Position numbers and translations under genes: made by a program. Of a stretch of DNA of 64,000 nucleotides, positions 61,693 through 64,000 are shown in pieces (positions within the stretch are counted from its first letter, which is position 1; every line of letters begins with the position of its first letter). Origin of the DNA: Silurus meridionalis (lineage: Eukaryota; Chordata; Actinopteri; Siluriformes; Siluridae); NCBI RefSeq assembly GCF_014805685.1, contig NC_060892.1, forward strand, positions 13,472,990 to 13,536,989, written 5' to 3'. Below the pieces are notes generated by a model. It ran no database searches. It worked only from the letters and a program-made list of their open reading frames with translations, and had not been told where the DNA came from.

Positions 61693-63599
61693 AGTTGATC
61701 AAATACTGGATTTTGGGTTCTCGAGTGATGCAGAACCTGTCAAGCCTATCATCTTAAGATCGTGGAGGTAATTTGTGGCTAAGAGTCCAAGACATTGTGG
61801 GCTGCCCTGATTAAAAAAATTAAAAGTGGTGGCACTCTAGTGCTGACCTTCACCTTCCTTGATCGGTAGCTGCCATGTCAGGGCGAGAACTAGCTGGTGA
61901 GTGGAATAGGCAATGTTTCAGACAGACAGACAGGAAGAAAGAAAGAAAGATCTATCATGAGCCCTGACAATACAAGCCTGACATGTTCCTGCATAGAAAA
62001 AACAATTATTTTACATTTTTATTATGGCATTTTTTGTACAAATAAGAGGAAAAGTACTGGAAAGTACTGAATATACCTCAATTTCAGCCTTTCAGCCTGA
62101 TTAGAACAGCCAAAATATGGCTGTTCTAATCAGTGTAATAACCTCCTGCAGTGACAGCAGCAGTTTCCCCTACATTTAGAAACCCATTCTTTGCGATAAT
62201 GTACATATTTTTACCACTGAGCATCATCTAACTAATAATGACAGCTCTTGTTATTACAATTATTCTAAAAGTGCACCACAAAAAAAAAATTATATTAAGC
62301 CCAAATTGCACAAAGTCTACAGTGTAACCTCAAAGCAGGAACGCGTATGGGAAGTAATCATTAAGCAGAAAGTGAACTAGTTTCAAAGCTTACATTCCCA
62401 GCCATGAATCATTCCTTTATTAAAGTGCCTGTTAGAACAACGTGTGAGCTGTTAGTTTGACGAAACACAATCACTTTCTTTCTGAGCAAACAACCTTACG
62501 CTTTCGGAAGAAAGTTTTATCAGAGAAGGAATCTAGGTTGTGGACTAGATGACCTTGATAAAACGTAAGAAACCATTTCAGAAAAATGCATCAACAGGAA
62601 AACGAAAAGTCACTGATCACACACAGTGAGCTGTAGTTCTGATATGTGCAATAACTGCGCATGTGAAAGTGTAAATTACTAACATGGACGATATTAAACA
62701 AAAGAACAGTTACGACTGTGCTGTACTTGTGTGTTAGTAAGACTTATATTGTGCTTATATTAAGTGTTGAAACGAGAAGGTCTGGAAATAATCAGGGATG
62801 CCCGCTAGGGTTTTGTTGATATAAAAGAAACTCTTTGGCATTACTGAAAGTGTGTCAGTGTCAGTTGACGAACAAGTCATTTTGTCTGTTTCTAAAACTA
62901 TCAGTCTACCTCAGGGGCTTGAATGTAAGAACGCAAGAGAGACGCAGGCATGTACAATGTCTGTCTAAAAAAGGAAAAAATACCATAGCTCCATGTGTTG
63001 ATAATTAAATTCTCCATTTTGAGGTTCCAGGAATACTGAAGAAAAAAAATAACATCTGAAAAAGAAATCCAAATCTGCGAACTAACAAGTTATGTCGAAC
63101 TCTTTCCTATTGGTGAGCTTTATTCGATTTTTGTCGGTAAAAGACGAGCAAAAACCAAAACCAAAAAAAGTAATCTTAAGTAATACACACACTGTCACTA
63201 TGTGCATTTTGTAGTACTGGAAAAATACTTTCTGAATAACAACAGATTTCCAATAAAGCACCATCAGTGTAAGCTGCTGTTAAAAGTGTATACAACGTGT
63301 GTTATTGATGTGGACTGTTGTTTTATTTCATTTGTTGATCTTTTATTTTTTATATTTCATCATATGTAAAAGGCTCAACAGGCTTTTCCTAAATAAGATT
63401 ACAGCCTTAGTAGTGTTTGCTACCCAAGTAAAAGCATAGACTATGTGCAAATACAAGATGTCAAATGTTTGTTACTTTTTGCCGTGCGGTTACAAAGTTT
63501 TGCGCTTTTGAGTGATCTGCCGATTATCATATTGAGAAACCGTACGCATTTGGTAGAAGGCTTTATTAAAAAAACAAATAATAATAAAAATAAATACAA

Positions 63600-63600
<1 letters not shown>
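61693..63600. other. Noncoding region, no gene recognised
   Basis: AT-rich unique sequence with no convincing exon or named repeat, apart from a short palindromic AGCCAAAATATGGCT at 62108-62122. Confidence 0.5.

Positions 63601-63672
<72 letters not shown>
63600..63672. repeat. (GA)n microsatellite
   Basis: About 35 GA units with one AAA interruption at the left. It generates a spurious Glu-Arg frame. Confidence 0.97.
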
Positions 63673-63674
<2 letters not shown>

Positions 63675-64000
63675 AATTTATGCAGCTAAGAATGGCCATG
63701 CTTAAGGGCTCAGCAGTGGGTGCTTGGGATGAAGGGATGTGATAAATCCAGTAAACCACTGAATACAAACCCATAGGAACTTATAGAAAATAAACAGAAA
63801 GGATAAATCCGTGTGTGTTTGTTTTAGAAGAATATCCCAGCACTTTTAGCCTTAAGTCTTACGACTGCAAATAGGACAAATGCTTACGCTACACGAAATG
63901 TATTTTTGTGACACACGTTCAAGCTTACACGTGCATGAAGCTTTACATTGCTGTACTGCTACAAATAAAGAAGTGAAATTCCTCTCCTTTGGTCGCCTCC
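63673..64000. other. Noncoding, nothing recognised
   Basis: AT-rich unique sequence to the end of the window; no exon, repeat family or RNA gene seen. Confidence 0.5.

Overview
This window looks like nuclear DNA from a teleost fish. It is AT-rich and gene-poor. It is crowded with long CA, CT, TA, GAT and ATCT microsatellites, Tc1/mariner fragments, tRNA-derived SINEs and copies of an L2-clade LINE tail typical of ray-finned fish. The repeat mix would suit an otophysan such as a catfish, but that is an inference from repeat types and not a species call.

Only one gene can be named. On the minus strand, 1638-2510 is the first coding exon of znf609 (zinc finger protein 609), with the start codon at 2384-2382 and clear splice sites at both ends. 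The exon is 873 nt long, a multiple of three, and ends in phase 0. It is the counterpart of the mammalian exon that forms the circular RNA circ-ZNF609. If it circularises in this species, the reading frame crosses the back-splice junction and runs 13 codons further before a stop. Positions 1-1637 are the following intron. Positions 2511 to about 13375 are probably the intron before it, leading back to a GC/CpG-richer, CCAAT-containing block (13376-14660) that is the best candidate for the znf609 promoter and noncoding first exon. That block carries a near-identical tandem duplication of about 476-490 bp.

From 14.7 kb to 64 kb I find no complete gene. One convincing orphan exon lies on the minus strand at 52062-52164. 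It has good splice sites and 34 protein-like codons, but I cannot name the protein. A long CT microsatellite serves as its polypyrimidine tract. The rest alternates between repeats and non-repetitive stretches with many AATTA/TTAAT homeodomain-core motifs, the kind of landscape often seen in large introns or gene deserts of developmental genes.

Recognisable mobile elements are two tRNA-Glu-derived SINEs (3150-3362, 49434-49644), other SINE fragments, two MITE-like elements (16728-17390, 17548-18150), four Tc1-related remnants, four L2 copies including a frameshifted reverse-transcriptase relic (58550-60877), and an older repeat apparently split by the L2 and a Tc1 element (58316-61692).
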